Shown piece by piece: positions 1-9,901 of a stretch of 14,566 nucleotides of DNA. The translations under genes were made by a program, and so were the position numbers. Below the pieces are notes generated by a model. That model was not told where the DNA came from. It worked only from the letters and a program-made list of their open reading frames with translations, and made no database searches. The first letter of the stretch is position 1, and each line of letters starts with the position of its first letter. Source of the DNA: Methylophilaceae bacterium (GTDB lineage Bacteria > Pseudomonadota > Gammaproteobacteria > Burkholderiales > Methylophilaceae); contig JADGRN010000019.1 in the NCBI GenBank assembly GCA_017880825.1, positions 1-14,566 of the forward strand. Reading direction: 5' to 3'.

Positions 1-969
1 GAGTTTGACAGCTCTGAAACGCTGATGATATTCAACGATGATGGAAAAATTGAACGCATAGAAGCAGTCACACGCAATGAAGCTCACCGGCTGATTGAGG
101 AATGCATGCTGGCAGCCAACGTCTGTGCATCAGATTTTCTCAAGGAAAACGATCACCCCGCGCTGTACCGCATCCATGAAGGCCCAACGCCTGAAAAGCT
201 GGAAGCGCTGCGCACCTTTATGGGTGAATTCGGCTTTGGCGTCGGCGGCGGAGATACGCCGCATGCCAAGGATTACGCCAAGTTGCTGGTGCGCATCAAA
301 GGCCGCCCCGATGAACTGCTATTGCAGACGGTGTTGCTGCGTTCCATGCAGCAAGCGGTTTACAGCCCGGATAATATCGGCCATTTCGGCCTGGCTTACG
401 AGTCCTATACCCACTTTACTTCACCCATCCGCCGCTACCCGGATTTGCTTATCCATCGTGCGATCAAGGCCGTGCTCAAGGCAGAAAAATATAAAGCAGG
501 CGATTGGCACGCATTAGGCCAGCATTGTTCCATAACCGAGCGGCGTGCGGATGACGCCACACGCGATGTACAAGCATGGCTCAAGTGCTATTACATGCAG
601 GATAAAATCGGTGAGGAATTTGATGGCACGGTGGCCGGCGTTACCAGTTTTGGTCTGTTTGTTGCGCTGGATGGGATTTATGTGGAAGGCTTGCTGCACG
701 TCACCGAGCTGGGCAACGATTACTTTAATTATGACAAGGCGCGCCATGAAATGGCAGGCGAGCGCACCGGCGCGCGTTATCGTCTGGGCGACCGATTGCG
801 CGTCAAAGTCAGCCGTGTGGACCTTGAAACCAGCAAGATAGATTTCGTGTTGGTAGAAGCGGTTGGATCGGCAAAATTCATCACTCAATCCCCGGCTGTT
901 AAATCTTCCGCCGGTAAGCCAGGCGCTAAACCGAACACTAAAACCGGTAAAGGCAGCCAGAGGAAATGA
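1..969 (+). CDS. rnr: Ribonuclease R, C-terminal part (5' end outside window)
   Basis: This is the last 322 residues of a processive 3'-5' exoribonuclease of the RNB (RNase II) family, which degrades structured RNA, including rRNA and mRNA with stable stems. The frame is open from base 1, so the ATG at 25 is internal and the true start lies upstream. Visible in the fragment: the end of the RNB catalytic domain (fragment residues 1-160), with the family motifs [16 protein letters not shown] (25-40) and [16 protein letters not shown] (138-153); an S1 RNA-binding domain (about 206-285); and a Lys/Gly/Pro-rich basic tail (about 291-322), as in RNase R but not RNase II. The active-site aspartates of the RNB domain lie mainly upstream and cannot be checked. 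Its TGA stop overlaps the rlmB ATG (ATGA at 966-969), so the two are probably translationally coupled, an arrangement also seen in E. coli. Identification is firm. Confidence 0.96.
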   Translation, partial: EFDSSETLMIFNDDGKIERIEAVTRNEAHRLIEECMLAANVCASDFLKENDHPALYRIHEGPTPEKLEALRTFMGEFGFGVGGGDTPHAKDYAKLLVRIKGRPDELLLQTVLLRSMQQAVYSPDNIGHFGLAYESYTHFTSPIRRYPDLLIHRAIKAVLKAEKYKAGDWHALGQHCSITERRADDATRDVQAWLKCYYMQDKIGEEFDGTVAGVTSFGLFVALDGIYVEGLLHVTELGNDYFNYDKARHEMAGERTGARYRLGDRLRVKVSRVDLETSKIDFVLVEAVGSAKFITQSPAVKSSAGKPGAKPNTKTGKGSQRK

Positions 970-1715
970 GCGATACCCGCATTCTATTTGGCTTTCACGC
1001 CGTTTTAAGCCGCATGCGCCAGCACCCTGCGAGCATACAAGAGATTCTGATTGACCGGGACCGTATTGATGCGCGCATGAAGGATTTACTGAGCCTGGCA
1101 GATGGTGCCGGTGTACGCCATATGCAGGTGGAACGGTCGCGCCTGGATGGCATGGCAGGCGCCAATGGGCGCCATCAAGGGGTGATTGCAAGAGTCGTCG
1201 ATACGCCCATTCCCTACAAGGACATACACGATATCCTGGAATCTGATCTCACCGAACCGCCATTGTTCCTGATACTGGATGGTGTTGAAGACCCGCACAA
1301 TCTTGGCGCCTGTTTGCGGGTGGCCGACGCCATGGGTGTGCATGCGGTGATAGCGCCCAAAGACCGGGCGGCAGGTTTGAACGCAACCGTGCGCAAGGTG
1401 GCATGTGGCGCGGCAGAAACCGTGCCTTTTATCGCCGTCACCAATCTGGCGCGCACCATGCGTGAGTTACATGATGCCGGAGTGACACTGGTGGGTGCAG
1501 TCGCCGAAGCTGAGCATGATTTGTTTTCCAGCGAGCTAACCGGCCCCATTGCCTTGGTTTTAGGCGCAGAGGGCACAGGCTTACGCCGCCTGACCGCCGA
1601 AACTTGCGATATTTTAGTGAGCATTCCCATGTTTGGGTCGGTAGAGAGCTTGAATGTTTCAGTGGCTAGCGGCATATGCCTCTACGAGGTGCGCCGCCAG
1701 CGTAATCAGGCCTGA
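966..1715 (+). CDS. rlmB: 23S rRNA (guanosine(2251)-2'-O)-methyltransferase RlmB
   Basis: 249 residues, close to E. coli RlmB (243). SPOUT-class (SpoU/TrmH) enzyme that uses S-adenosylmethionine to methylate the 2'-O of G2251 in the P loop of 23S rRNA. An N-terminal L30e-like substrate-binding domain (about 1-80) precedes the knotted methyltransferase domain (about 98-245). The three family motifs are intact: motif 1 with [10 protein letters not shown] (109-118, N112 and R118), motif 2 with [11 protein letters not shown] (198-208, E202), and motif 3 with [14 protein letters not shown] (221-234, S228 and N230). The start overlaps the rnr stop by 4 nt. AGAGGA at 959-964 sits very close to the ATG, so coupling to rnr translation is likely to help initiation. 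A hairpin terminator follows at 1753-1783. A 2'-O-methyltransferase with another rRNA target is the alternative, but pairing with rnr favours RlmB. Confidence 0.95.
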   Translation: MSDTRILFGFHAVLSRMRQHPASIQEILIDRDRIDARMKDLLSLADGAGVRHMQVERSRLDGMAGANGRHQGVIARVVDTPIPYKDIHDILESDLTEPPLFLILDGVEDPHNLGACLRVADAMGVHAVIAPKDRAAGLNATVRKVACGAAETVPFIAVTNLARTMRELHDAGVTLVGAVAEAEHDLFSSELTGPIALVLGAEGTGLRRLTAETCDILVSIPMFGSVESLNVSVASGICLYEVRRQRNQA

Positions 1716-1752
1716 TTGGCTGACTGCAAAACTCAACTTGAGGTTTATTTTA

Positions 1753-1783
1753 GGCCGGTAAAATGGTATTTTATCGGTCTTTT
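1753..1783 (+). terminator. Rho-independent terminator after rnr-rlmB
   Basis: A 12-bp stem (1753-1764 with 1768-1779, containing two G-T pairs) closes on a 3-nt loop GGT and is followed by TTTT at 1780-1783. It lies 37 bp past the rlmB stop and separates rlmB from ndk. The T run is short, so read-through is possible. Confidence 0.75.
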
Positions 1784-1826
1784 CCCATGTAGTTTTTAAG
1801 TCTAAATTTTAGCGTGTTAATTTTTT

Positions 1827-1830
1827 GGAG
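1827..1830 (+). promoter_or_regulatory. Ribosome binding site of ndk
   Basis: GGAG ends 5 nt before the ndk ATG at 1836, a good Shine-Dalgarno spacing. The region between the preceding terminator and this site (1784-1826) is AT-rich and presumably holds the ndk promoter, but I find no convincing -35/-10 pair. Confidence 0.6.
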
Positions 1831-1835
1831 TAATT

Positions 1836-2246
1836 ATGGCTGTTGAACGTACCCTGTCGATTATCAAACCTGATGCAGTAGCGAAAAATGTCATCGGTAA
1901 AATCTATTCCCGTTTTGAGACCAATGGCCTGAAAATTGTTGCCGCCAGGATGGCGCATCTGACGCAAGCCGAAGCTGAAGGCTTCTACGCCGTGCATAAA
2001 GAGCGTCCTTTCTTTAAGGACCTGGTCAAGTTCATGATTTCCGGCCCGGTGATGATCCAGGCGCTTGAAGGCGAAAATGCCGTATTGAAGAACCGTGATC
2101 TGATGGGTGCAACCGACCCCAAGAAGGCTGAGCCGGGTACCATCCGTGCAGACTTTGCTGAGAGCATCGATGCCAATGCTGTTCATGGCTCTGATTCTGC
2201 CGAGAATGCGGCTACTGAAATCGCATACTTCTTCGGCAAGATTTAA
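1836..2246 (+). CDS. ndk: Nucleoside diphosphate kinase
   Basis: 136 residues, slightly shorter than the usual 140-143. Cytoplasmic enzyme that transfers the gamma phosphate of ATP to (d)NDPs through a phosphohistidine, balancing nucleotide pools. The sequence opens with the family signature [15 protein letters not shown] (4-18, K11 binds phosphate). The catalytic histidine is H117 within NAVHGSDS (114-121), followed by the standard EIAYFF ending. Other expected residues are present, including Y51 and the FF pair (59-60). The start is fixed by a clear GGAG ribosome binding site. It follows a terminator and precedes rlmN by 40 bp with no terminator between, so it probably leads the long downstream transcript. 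The ndk-rlmN-pilF order is common in Beta- and Gammaproteobacteria. Confidence 0.97.
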   Translation: MAVERTLSIIKPDAVAKNVIGKIYSRFETNGLKIVAARMAHLTQAEAEGFYAVHKERPFFKDLVKFMISGPVMIQALEGENAVLKNRDLMGATDPKKAEPGTIRADFAESIDANAVHGSDSAENAATEIAYFFGKI

Positions 2247-2286
2247 TTCTTAAGATTTAATCGTCAAAGTTTAAGTCAAACAGTCA

Positions 2287-3405
2287 ATGCGCAATCTGCT
2301 CAATTTCAATCAGCAACAACTCGCCGAATACTTTCAAAGTATTGGCGAGAAGCCGTTTCGCGCCAAGCAGTTGATGCGCTGGATGCATCACTTCGGTATG
2401 TATGACTTCGAGCAGATGACCGATATTGCCAAGCCGCTACGTGAAAGGCTTGCGCGTGAAGCGAGTATTACGCCGCCCAGCGTGAGCCTTGAGCAAATAT
2501 CGAATGACGGCACGCGTAAATGGCTGATTGATACCGGCGCCGGCAATGGCGTGGAGACGGTGTTTATCCCGGAAGATGATAGAGGTACCTTGTGTGTGTC
2601 ATCGCAAGTCGGTTGTGCGCTGGAGTGCACGTTTTGCTCGACCGGCCGGCAGGGGTTCAATCGCAACCTCACGGTGGCTGAAATTATCGGCCAGCTTTGG
2701 CTGGCCAATCATTCCCTGCGCCAGGATGCGGATTATGGCCTGCTGGCTAAAGATGACCGCATCATCAGCAATGTCGTGATGATGGGCATGGGCGAGCCAC
2801 TGGCCAATTACGACAACGTAGTCACGGCCATGCAGATCATGCTGGACGACTCAGCCTATGGCTTGAGCCGCCGCCGCGTCACCTTGTCGACGTCTGGGCT
2901 GGTGCCCGCCATGGATAGACTGAAAGAAGATTGTCCGGTCGCTCTGGCTGTATCGCTACACGCACCGAACGACAAGCTGCGCGATGAGATCGTGCCGATC
3001 AACAAAAAATATCCGCTGAAGGAACTGATGGCTGCCTGTCTGCGCTATCTGGAAAAAGCGCCACGCGATTTTGTGACGTTTGAATACGTGATGCTGGATG
3101 GCGTCAACGATACGCTGGAGCATGCCAAGCAGTTATTGCAAGTGGTCAAGGATGTGCCGTGCAAATTCAACCTGATTCCGTTTAATCCTTTCCCCGACAG
3201 CGGCTACGAAACTTCCAAACCCGACAATATTCGCCGTTTCCGCGACGTGCTGATGCAGGCTGGCTATGTGGTCACCACGCGCAAGACGCGTGGCGATGAT
3301 ATTGATGCTGCTTGTGGCCAACTGGCCGGCAAGGTGCAAGATAAAACCAGGCGTACTGAACGAAAGAAAATCATGCGCATAACACCTTTGGAGATAGCGG
3401 CATGA
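2287..3405 (+). CDS. rlmN: Dual-specificity RNA methyltransferase RlmN (23S rRNA A2503 / tRNA A37, C2)
   Basis: 372 residues, normal for the family (E. coli 384). Radical-SAM enzyme that places a methyl on C2 of A2503 in 23S rRNA and of A37 in a subset of tRNAs, through a methylcysteine intermediate and ping-pong chemistry. The radical-SAM motif CALECTFC gives C110, C114 and C117 for the 4Fe-4S cluster. GMGEP (167-171) is the SAM-binding strand. C343 in DIDAACGQL is the expected methyl-carrying cysteine, C103 its neighbour, and E90 the expected acidic residue. The N-terminal 75 residues form the accessory helical domain that contacts RNA. No good Shine-Dalgarno sequence precedes the ATG. The basic C-terminal tail (about 350-372) ends in a 4-nt ATGA overlap with pilF. 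Cfr, the C8 resistance enzyme, is the main alternative; genome context and length favour RlmN. Confidence 0.96.
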   Translation: MRNLLNFNQQQLAEYFQSIGEKPFRAKQLMRWMHHFGMYDFEQMTDIAKPLRERLAREASITPPSVSLEQISNDGTRKWLIDTGAGNGVETVFIPEDDRGTLCVSSQVGCALECTFCSTGRQGFNRNLTVAEIIGQLWLANHSLRQDADYGLLAKDDRIISNVVMMGMGEPLANYDNVVTAMQIMLDDSAYGLSRRRVTLSTSGLVPAMDRLKEDCPVALAVSLHAPNDKLRDEIVPINKKYPLKELMAACLRYLEKAPRDFVTFEYVMLDGVNDTLEHAKQLLQVVKDVPCKFNLIPFNPFPDSGYETSKPDNIRRFRDVLMQAGYVVTTRKTRGDDIDAACGQLAGKVQDKTRRTERKKIMRITPLEIAA

Positions 3406-4151
3406 GAAGTTGGACAGTGGTGGGGTTGATGTTGCTGGCAGGTTGCGCAGGTCAAACAGGTTCAAATGGCTCTGGTAGTTTTGACCAGGGTTTGCGAGAT
3501 CGGGCCAGAATCCACACTGAACTGGGATCAGGCTACTTTGCGCAAGGGCAGATGGCAATTGCGCTGGAGGAATTTAACGAGGCAGTAAGCGCTGATCCAT
3601 CATATTCATTATCATACAATGGCTTAGGGCTTGTATATGGTAATTTACATGAAGATGCCAAGGCGGAGGCCAGCTTCAAGCGCTCAATTGAGCTTGAGCC
3701 CAATAATCCCGAGTCGCACAATAACTATGGTACGTTTCTCTGCGCGCGTAACCGTATTGATGAATCCATCATGCAATTCATGGAGGCAGTCAAAAACCCG
3801 CTGTATGCATCGCCGGGTGTGGCTTATCTGAATGCAGGGGTTTGCAGCCTGAAAAAGCAGGATGCCAAGAATGCAGAACTGTATTTCCGCAATGCACTAC
3901 AAGCCCAGCCCAATTTACATGCCGCCGCTTATCAGCTGGCGCTGATTGCATTCAATCGAGGTGATCATTTGCTCGCTCGGGGTTATTTATTGAATGCAAT
4001 GGCTGATAATCCAAAGCCTGAGATGTTTTGGCTGGGAGTGCGTGTCGAGCGTGTTCTCGGGGACCAGGACGCAGAGGCCAGTTACACGCTGCTTTTGAAG
4101 AATAAATATCCAGATTCCGAGCAAACCAAAGCACTATTGTCTGGACAGTAA
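3402..4151 (+). CDS. pilF: Type IV pilus biogenesis/stability lipoprotein PilF (PilW), TPR protein
   Basis: 249 residues. Outer-membrane TPR lipoprotein that acts as pilotin for the PilQ secretin in type IV pilus assembly. A short lipoprotein signal runs from residue 1 to 14, with lipobox LAGC and C15 as the lipidated cysteine. About five to six tetratricopeptide repeats follow (roughly 34-67, 68-101, 102-135, 138-171 and 173-204, plus a degenerate C-terminal one), with the usual Gly/Ala/Pro spacing such as GLGLVYGNL and [16 protein letters not shown] (3390-3393) precedes the ATG by 8 nt, and the start overlaps the rlmN stop. The gene lies away from other pil genes, which is normal: rlmN-pilF-rodZ-ispG is a standing order in many proteobacteria. 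Codon use around 3590-3720 looks more AT-rich than the neighbours. A generic TPR lipoprotein is the fallback call. Confidence 0.9.
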   Translation: MRSWTVVGLMLLAGCAGQTGSNGSGSFDQGLRDRARIHTELGSGYFAQGQMAIALEEFNEAVSADPSYSLSYNGLGLVYGNLHEDAKAEASFKRSIELEPNNPESHNNYGTFLCARNRIDESIMQFMEAVKNPLYASPGVAYLNAGVCSLKKQDAKNAELYFRNALQAQPNLHAAAYQLALIAFNRGDHLLARGYLLNAMADNPKPEMFWLGVRVERVLGDQDAEASYTLLLKNKYPDSEQTKALLSGQ

Positions 4152-4154
4152 ACC

Positions 4155-5021
4155 ATGAGTGATCCGGTTAAATCCACTGAGCAGCTAAATCCAGACGGCG
4201 CGTCCCAAAGCAGCCTGGGGCAGTTGCTAGCTGAGGCACGGGAAGAAAAGGGACTCAACATTGAAGACGTAACCAAGCAGTTACGTATGAGTGTGCATCA
4301 AATCAAGGCGCTGGAAAACGATAATTTTACAGCCTTGCCCAATCCCATATACACCCGTGGCTTTATCCGCAATTATGCGCGACTGTTGCAGTTGGACCCG
4401 GAACTCTTGTTGCATATGTATCGTAATCATGTTCCCACACAAACCCTGCATTCGATTAGTCTGCCATCTGAAAACATACCGATTTTTAATCAAAGTAAAA
4501 AACCATGGTTATCTTACGTAATAGCCAGCGCCGTTGTTGCCATTGCACTTGGCGCATGGCTGATTTACATGGGGTATGCGGAAACTCATCCAGATAAAAC
4601 TGTTACGGCTCAATTACCCACCGCTTCGAACAAAGATAAACCGAAAGAAGAGGCTGCGACTGTGGAGTCTTTGCCAATGCCGGCCTTACCTGCCGCCGAA
4701 CGTGAAACTGTAGAATCTACGGTGACAGAAGGCACCCTCCCTGCCGCTGTTGCCAGCAATGTGCAGCAACCTGCACCGTCAGGAATCGCCACACTCAAAC
4801 TCACCTTTAGTGACCATACCTGGGTGAGCGTGACGGATAGGAATAACAAAGAAATTTTCAATAAAACTAAGCCCGCAGGCAGTGAAGACGTGGTGCAAGG
4901 CCGGCCGCCATTCAAAGTCATTATCGGCAATGTTTCCGGCAGCAAGCTCGTTTTTAACGGTAAGCCCGTTGATCTTGTGCCTTATACCAAGCTCAATGTG
5001 GCGCATCTGACTCTGGAGTAG
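4155..5021 (+). CDS. rodZ: Cytoskeleton protein RodZ (HTH domain, one membrane span, DUF4115)
   Basis: 288 residues. Bitopic inner-membrane protein that links MreB filaments to the elongation machinery and helps set rod shape. An Xre-like helix-turn-helix domain (about 20-90, including [15 protein letters not shown]), which binds MreB and not operator DNA in studied homologues, precedes one transmembrane helix (about 118-140, [19 protein letters not shown]) flanked by Lys on the cytoplasmic side. A Pro/Ala/Glu-rich periplasmic linker (about 141-210) leads to the C-terminal beta domain DUF4115 (about 211-286), with the typical WVSVTDRN and PPFKVIIGN segments. The ATG lies 3 nt after the pilF stop, without a clear Shine-Dalgarno sequence. 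The stop overlaps the first possible ispG start. No mreB is in the window. Identification is firm from domain order and position before ispG. Confidence 0.94.
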   Translation: MSDPVKSTEQLNPDGASQSSLGQLLAEAREEKGLNIEDVTKQLRMSVHQIKALENDNFTALPNPIYTRGFIRNYARLLQLDPELLLHMYRNHVPTQTLHSISLPSENIPIFNQSKKPWLSYVIASAVVAIALGAWLIYMGYAETHPDKTVTAQLPTASNKDKPKEEAATVESLPMPALPAAERETVESTVTEGTLPAAVASNVQQPAPSGIATLKLTFSDHTWVSVTDRNNKEIFNKTKPAGSEDVVQGRPPFKVIIGNVSGSKLVFNGKPVDLVPYTKLNVAHLTLE

Positions 5022-6325
5022 TGGTGAATCCTCAAGGGCAAATAACGCGCCGCATAGCCCAGCGCGTCATGATCGGGCATGTGCCCGTCGGCGGGGATGC
5101 GCCGGTTGTGGTGCAGTCCATGACCAACACCGATACCGCCGATGCTGAAGCTACCGCACGCCAGGTATTCGAGTTGTGGCAGGCCGGTTCGGAGATTGTG
5201 CGTATCACCGTGAATTCTCCTGAAGCGGCGGCACAGGTCGGCAGGATCAGAAGCCAATTGGATGCCATGGGCTGCGATGTACCACTGGTTGGTGACTTTC
5301 ATTACAACGGCCACAAATTGCTGGCGCAATATCCTGATTGCGCCGAGGCGCTGGCCAAATATCGCATCAATCCCGGTAACGTGGGTAAAGGCTCCAAGCG
5401 TGACGAGCAGTTTGCCGACATGATAGAAATCGCCATCAAATACAGCAAACCGGTGCGTATAGGCGTTAACTGGGGCAGCCTGGATCAAGCCAAGATGGCA
5501 CGCATGATGGATGAAAATGCGAGGCTGGCGGAGCCATTATCTTCCGATGCCCTGATGCGCGAAGCCTTGATTCAATCCGCGCTGGAAAGTGCCGAACAGG
5601 CCGAGGCGCTGGGTTTAACCGGCGATAAAATTATTATTTCCTGCAAGGTCAGCAATGTACAAGACTTGTTGATGGTGTATCGCGATCTCGGCAGTCGCTG
5701 TGATTACGCTTTGCATCTGGGTCTCACAGAGGCAGGCATGGGCTCTAAAGGCATCGTTGCCTCTACTGCCGCTTTGTCTTTGCTGCTGCAAGAGGGCATA
5801 GGCGACACCATACGTGTGAGTTTGACCCCTGAGCCGAATGAATCGCGCACCAAGGAAGTGATAGTCGCGCAGGAAATCCTGCAAACCATGGGCATACGCT
5901 CCTTTACGCCATTAGTGACAGCCTGTCCGGGCTGCGGACGCACTACATCGACTTATTTTCAAGAACTGGCACAAAACATTCAGCGTTATCTGCGCGAGCA
6001 GATGCCCCTATGGCGTAACCAATATCCGGGCGTTGAATCCATGAGTGTGGCGGTGATGGGCTGCGTGGTGAATGGGCCGGGGGAATCCAAGCTGGCCAAT
6101 ATCGGCATCAGCCTGCCCGGCACCGGGGAAGTGCCCGTCGCACCGGTGTTTGTGGATGGCCAGAAAACCGTTACTTTGAAAGGGAATGCGATTGCGCAAG
6201 AGTTTCAGGCAATCGTAGAGGATTACGTGCAAAGCCATTATGCCGAGGGCGGTAAATTGCGCCAGCAGGATGCCGACTTGGATCAAAGCACCCAGCATAA
6301 AACTATCCCGCTCAAGGCCCTCTAG
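5021..6325 (+). CDS. ispG: 4-hydroxy-3-methylbut-2-en-1-yl diphosphate synthase IspG (GcpE)
   Basis: 434 residues, longer than E. coli IspG (372), with an added stretch around 168-200 and a C-terminal tail. This long form is usual in Betaproteobacteria. It converts MEcPP to HMBPP in the penultimate step of the MEP isoprenoid pathway, using a 4Fe-4S cluster. Cluster ligands are visible as C302 and C305 in TACPGCGRT and C348 in [11 protein letters not shown], with the cluster-linked glutamate at E355. The TIM-barrel part starts with [11 protein letters not shown] (29-39). Two GTG codons stand in tandem at 5021 and 5024. GGAG at 5015-5018 is 2 nt from the first and 5 nt from the second, so 5024 is the better-spaced start; an ATG at 5069 would cut into the domain edge. 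The gene overlaps or abuts the rodZ stop and ends 5 nt before hisS. Confidence 0.96.
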   Translation: MVNPQGQITRRIAQRVMIGHVPVGGDAPVVVQSMTNTDTADAEATARQVFELWQAGSEIVRITVNSPEAAAQVGRIRSQLDAMGCDVPLVGDFHYNGHKLLAQYPDCAEALAKYRINPGNVGKGSKRDEQFADMIEIAIKYSKPVRIGVNWGSLDQAKMARMMDENARLAEPLSSDALMREALIQSALESAEQAEALGLTGDKIIISCKVSNVQDLLMVYRDLGSRCDYALHLGLTEAGMGSKGIVASTAALSLLLQEGIGDTIRVSLTPEPNESRTKEVIVAQEILQTMGIRSFTPLVTACPGCGRTTSTYFQELAQNIQRYLREQMPLWRNQYPGVESMSVAVMGCVVNGPGESKLANIGISLPGTGEVPVAPVFVDGQKTVTLKGNAIAQEFQAIVEDYVQSHYAEGGKLRQQDADLDQSTQHKTIPLKAL

Positions 6326-6330
6326 CGCAC

Positions 6331-7583
6331 ATGGCTGATAAATTCCAAAGCATCAAAGGTTTTTACGATATCTTGCCGGAGCACACTGCGCTGTGGCAGA
6401 AACTGGAAGACACGGCGCGTCGTGCGCTGGCGCAGTATGGCTATCGCAATATCCGCCTGCCGCTGGTTGAGCCGACTGACCTGTTCGTGCGTAGCGTAGG
6501 TGAGCACACCGACATCGTCGAAAAAGAAATGTACTCGTGGGAGGACACGCTCAACGGTGACCAACTAACCCTGCGGCCCGAGGGCACGGCAGGTTGCGTG
6601 CGGGCCGTCATCGAACATAGCCTGACCTATAACGGTCCACAGCGCCTTTGGTATATGGGTGCCATGTTTCGCCACGAGAACGTACAGAAAGGCCGCCAGC
6701 GCCAGTTTCACCAGATCGGCGCAGAGGCTTTTGGCTACGCCGGGCCGGACGTGGATGCCGAGCAGATAGTGATGCTGGCAAGATTGTGGCGCGAACTGGG
6801 GCTATGTGACGTTGAGTTGCAGATCAATAGCATAGGCGATGCGGCTGAACGGGCCGAGTATCGCCAAACCTTGATTGCCTATTTCGAAGGCCATGCGGGG
6901 CTACTGGATGAAGACGCCAAGCGCCGTTTGCATAGCAACCCGTTGCGCATTCTTGACAGCAAAAATCCACGCATGCAGGAAATCATTGAAGCCGCACCAA
7001 GATTGTTAGATACGCTGGGCAGTGAAACCCGTGCACATTACGATGGTCTATGCCAATTGTTGGACGATGCCGGTGTGGCTTACCGCCTCAATACCCGTCT
7101 GGTGCGGGGGCTGGACTATTACAATCGCACCGTATTTGAATGGGTGACAGCCAAGCTTGGTAGTCAAGGTACGATTGCAGCGGGCGGCCGTTACGATAGC
7201 CTAGTCGAGCAATTGGGTGGCGATGCTACACCGGCCTGCGGCTTCGCAATAGGGCTGGAACGCATATTTTTGTTGATGCAGGAGTGCGGCATTGAAGCCA
7301 GCGACGCTCCTGATGTATATCTGGTGAATGTTGGTGAATCGGCTGAGCGTCAGGCACCGCGGATAGCCGAGGCTTTGCGTAATGCTGATTTGGCCGTAGT
7401 CATGCACGCTGGCGGCGGCAGTTTTAAAGCGCAAATGAAAAAAGCGGATCGTAGTGCTGCGCGTTATGCCTTGATTATTGGCGATGACGAAGTCGCAGCA
7501 TCAGAAGTGACGTTGAAACCCATGCTGGTGGCGGGTGAGCAAGCAAGGCTTAGTTTGGACAAGGCGATAGAAGAGCTTACAAA

Positions 7584-7587
<4 letters not shown>
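6331..7587 (+). CDS. hisS: Histidine--tRNA ligase
   Basis: 418 residues, typical (E. coli 424). Class II aminoacyl-tRNA synthetase that charges tRNA-His with histidine and acts as a homodimer. The catalytic core carries LRPEGTAG (81-88), motif 2 GAMFRHENVQKGRQRQFHQ (110-128), the HisRS-specific LVRGLDYYNRTVFE (257-270, R259 the cation that aids catalysis), and motif 3 near GFAIGLERIF (304-313). The anticodon-binding domain is at about 325-418, including the GGGSFKAQMKKAD segment (361-373). The ATG lies 5 nt past the ispG stop. AAGG at 6314-6317 is rather far, so coupling to ispG may help. Full-length catalytic and anticodon-binding domains make HisS, not the HisZ regulatory paralogue, the call. 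The stop overlaps the next gene's ATG (ATGA at 7584-7587). Confidence 0.97.
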
Positions 7588-8416
<829 letters not shown>

Positions 8417-8420
<4 letters not shown>

Positions 8421-9235
8421 CTGACTATATTTTGACCGCGCGCAATCTCACCAAGACCTATAGCCAGGCCAGTGGCAAGTTTGGTTTCGGCAACAGTCAA
8501 ATCAGAGCTCTGGATAATGTCAGCATCAGCCTGGTCGCAGGTAGCACGCTGGCGGTGGTAGGCGAGTCTGGCAGCGGCAAATCCACCCTGGCGCGTTGTC
8601 TGTTACAATTGCAGCCCTTGGATAGCGGGGAAGTACGGTTTCAGGGACGTGATCTGGCGACTTTGTCCGGTGCTGATTTGCGTATGGTACGTCGACATTT
8701 GCAGATGATATTTCAGGATCCATTCGCATCGCTCAATCCACGCATGAAAGTGGATGAAATCGTCGGCGAAGGCTTGCTGATACACAAACTGGGCAGCCCT
8801 GAAGAACGGCGTCACAAAGTGCAGCAGATGCTGCAGCGTGTCGGCCTCTCTGCCGCAGACATGCTGAAGTATCCTCATGAGTTTTCCGGGGGGCAGCGTC
8901 AGCGCATAGGTATAGCGCGGGCTTTGGTGCTGGAGCCCAAAGTAGTCGTGTGTGATGAACCAGTATCTGCGCTGGATGTGTCGATTCAGGCACAGATTTT
9001 GTTGTTGCTAAAGGAACTGCAGCAGGAAATGGCGCTGAGCTATATCTTCATCACCCATGATTTGCGCGTAGTCCGGCATATCGCGGATGAAGTGGTGGTG
9101 ATGCACCGTGGACAAGTAGTAGAGCAGGGCAGCGTTAGCGATATTTATAATGCACCGCAACAGGAATATACCCGCAATTTATTGAGATCGATCCCCGGCC
9201 GCAAACGCGTGGCGGATCTCCAGCCGCAAGCATAA
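8417..9235 (+). CDS. ABC transporter ATP-binding protein, dipeptide/oligopeptide type (DppF/YejF C-half-like)
   Basis: 272 residues, the second half of the ATPase pair. Motifs are complete: Walker A GESGSGKS (49-56), Q-loop Q100 in FQDPFASLNP, signature FSGGQRQR (156-163), Walker B VVVCDEP (176-182, E181), SALD (184-187) and H214 in FITHDLRVV. The start resembles DppF/GsiA/YejF second domains (NLTKTYSQ, then ALDNVSISL). The end QQEYTRNLL (248-256) matches the usual ending of YejF-type proteins, after which a short basic tail follows. GAAGG at 8403-8407 precedes the ATG by 9 nt, and the 4-nt ATGA overlap with the upstream ATPase implies coupled synthesis of the two halves in equal amounts. The protein probably forms a heterodimer with its neighbour under a permease encoded elsewhere. 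Substrate is unknown; a peptide is the family-based guess. Confidence 0.92.
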
Positions 9236-9261
9236 AGCTGCATAACCGATTAAACTGATTT

Positions 9262-9265
9262 AGGA
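9262..9265 (+). promoter_or_regulatory. Ribosome binding site of yfgM
   Basis: AGGA 6 nt before the ATG at 9272. The 36-bp gap after the ATPase pair holds no visible hairpin, so transcription probably continues from upstream. Confidence 0.55.
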
Positions 9266-9271
9266 AATAGC

Positions 9272-9898
9272 ATGGCATATGACTTGGAAGAGCAGGAACA
9301 GATAGACGAATTCAAGGTTTGGTGGAAGACCTACGGCAATATCGTGTTGCTGGTGATCGCTGTGGCGTTAGCTACATTTTCCGGCCTCCAGGGTTGGAAG
9401 TATTATCAGCATCGACAGGCACTGATGGCTTCAACCCAGTATGAAGCACTGAGCCAGGCTGACGCCAAAGACCTCAAATTGATACGCAGTATTTCTGCTG
9501 AATTGATGGATAAATTCTCCAGTACTGCCTACGCCGGACGTGCTGCATTGATAGTAGCCAAGGCCAACTATGTTGCGAACGATAGCAAGAGCGCCAAAGC
9601 GCAACTGGACTGGGCGCGGAACAATGCGCAAGAAGAGCCCATCAAGGCTATCGCCCAATTGCAACTGGCAGCCATACAGCTTGAAGAAAAGCAGTACGAT
9701 GAAGCCCTCAAGATATTGGCTGAAAAGCATGATCCAGGCTTTGACGGCCTATTTGCCGATCTCAAAGGCGACATTTTGGCTGCGCAAGGTAAAAAAACCG
9801 AAGCCAAAGCGGCTTACCAAGATGCCCTGACCAAGCTGGATGATAGCGGACAGTACCATCATTTTACCGCCCACAAGCTAGAAGCGCTGGGGAGTTAG
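9272..9898 (+). CDS. yfgM: YfgM family membrane-anchored TPR protein (ancillary SecYEG translocon subunit)
   Basis: 208 residues, typical of the family (E. coli YfgM 206). In E. coli, YfgM is a single-span inner-membrane protein that associates with PpiD at the SecYEG translocon and helps periplasmic chaperone trafficking. The N-terminal segment MAYDLEEQEQIDEFKVWWK (1-19) is the family hallmark. One transmembrane helix follows (about 22-42, IVLLVIAVALATFSG), then a periplasmic alpha-helical TPR-like domain (about 50-208) rich in Ala, with repeats around 86-115, 123-152 and 160-190. Position directly upstream of bamB and der matches the conserved yfgM-bamB-der order. The AGGA at 9262 supports the ATG. 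Its stop lies 3 nt before the bamB start. Confidence 0.93.
   Translation: MAYDLEEQEQIDEFKVWWKTYGNIVLLVIAVALATFSGLQGWKYYQHRQALMASTQYEALSQADAKDLKLIRSISAELMDKFSSTAYAGRAALIVAKANYVANDSKSAKAQLDWARNNAQEEPIKAIAQLQLAAIQLEEKQYDEALKILAEKHDPGFDGLFADLKGDILAAQGKKTEAKAAYQDALTKLDDSGQYHHFTAHKLEALGS
9889..9894 (+). promoter_or_regulatory. Strong ribosome binding site that fixes the TTG start of bamB
   Basis: GGGGAG within the last codons of yfgM lies 7 nt before TTG 9902. It supports a non-ATG start, because the next in-frame Met would remove the lipoprotein signal. Confidence 0.7.
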
Positions 9899-9901
9899 GC
9901 T

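Noticed and set aside
514..1191. 225-codon open frame on the minus strand across rnr/rlmB
   Set aside because: It lies antisense to two well-identified genes, spans their junction, has no recognisable domain, and its product looks like reverse-frame translation.
1738..1764. TTGAGG...TAAAAT as a possible ndk promoter
   Set aside because: The spacing is only 15 bp and the -10 would form part of the terminator stem, so the resemblance is probably chance in AT-rich DNA.
1716..1835. Possible small RNA or riboswitch in the 120-bp rlmB-ndk gap
   Set aside because: Only one terminator hairpin and an AT-rich leader are seen; there is no second conserved-looking structure.
4155..4430. RodZ helix-turn-helix domain as a DNA-binding transcription regulator
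   Set aside because: The full chain has the transmembrane helix and DUF4115 of RodZ, in which this domain contacts MreB.
4982..5488. 168-codon minus-strand open frame opposite the start of ispG
   Set aside because: Antisense to conserved ispG sequence, with no ribosome binding site or recognisable family.
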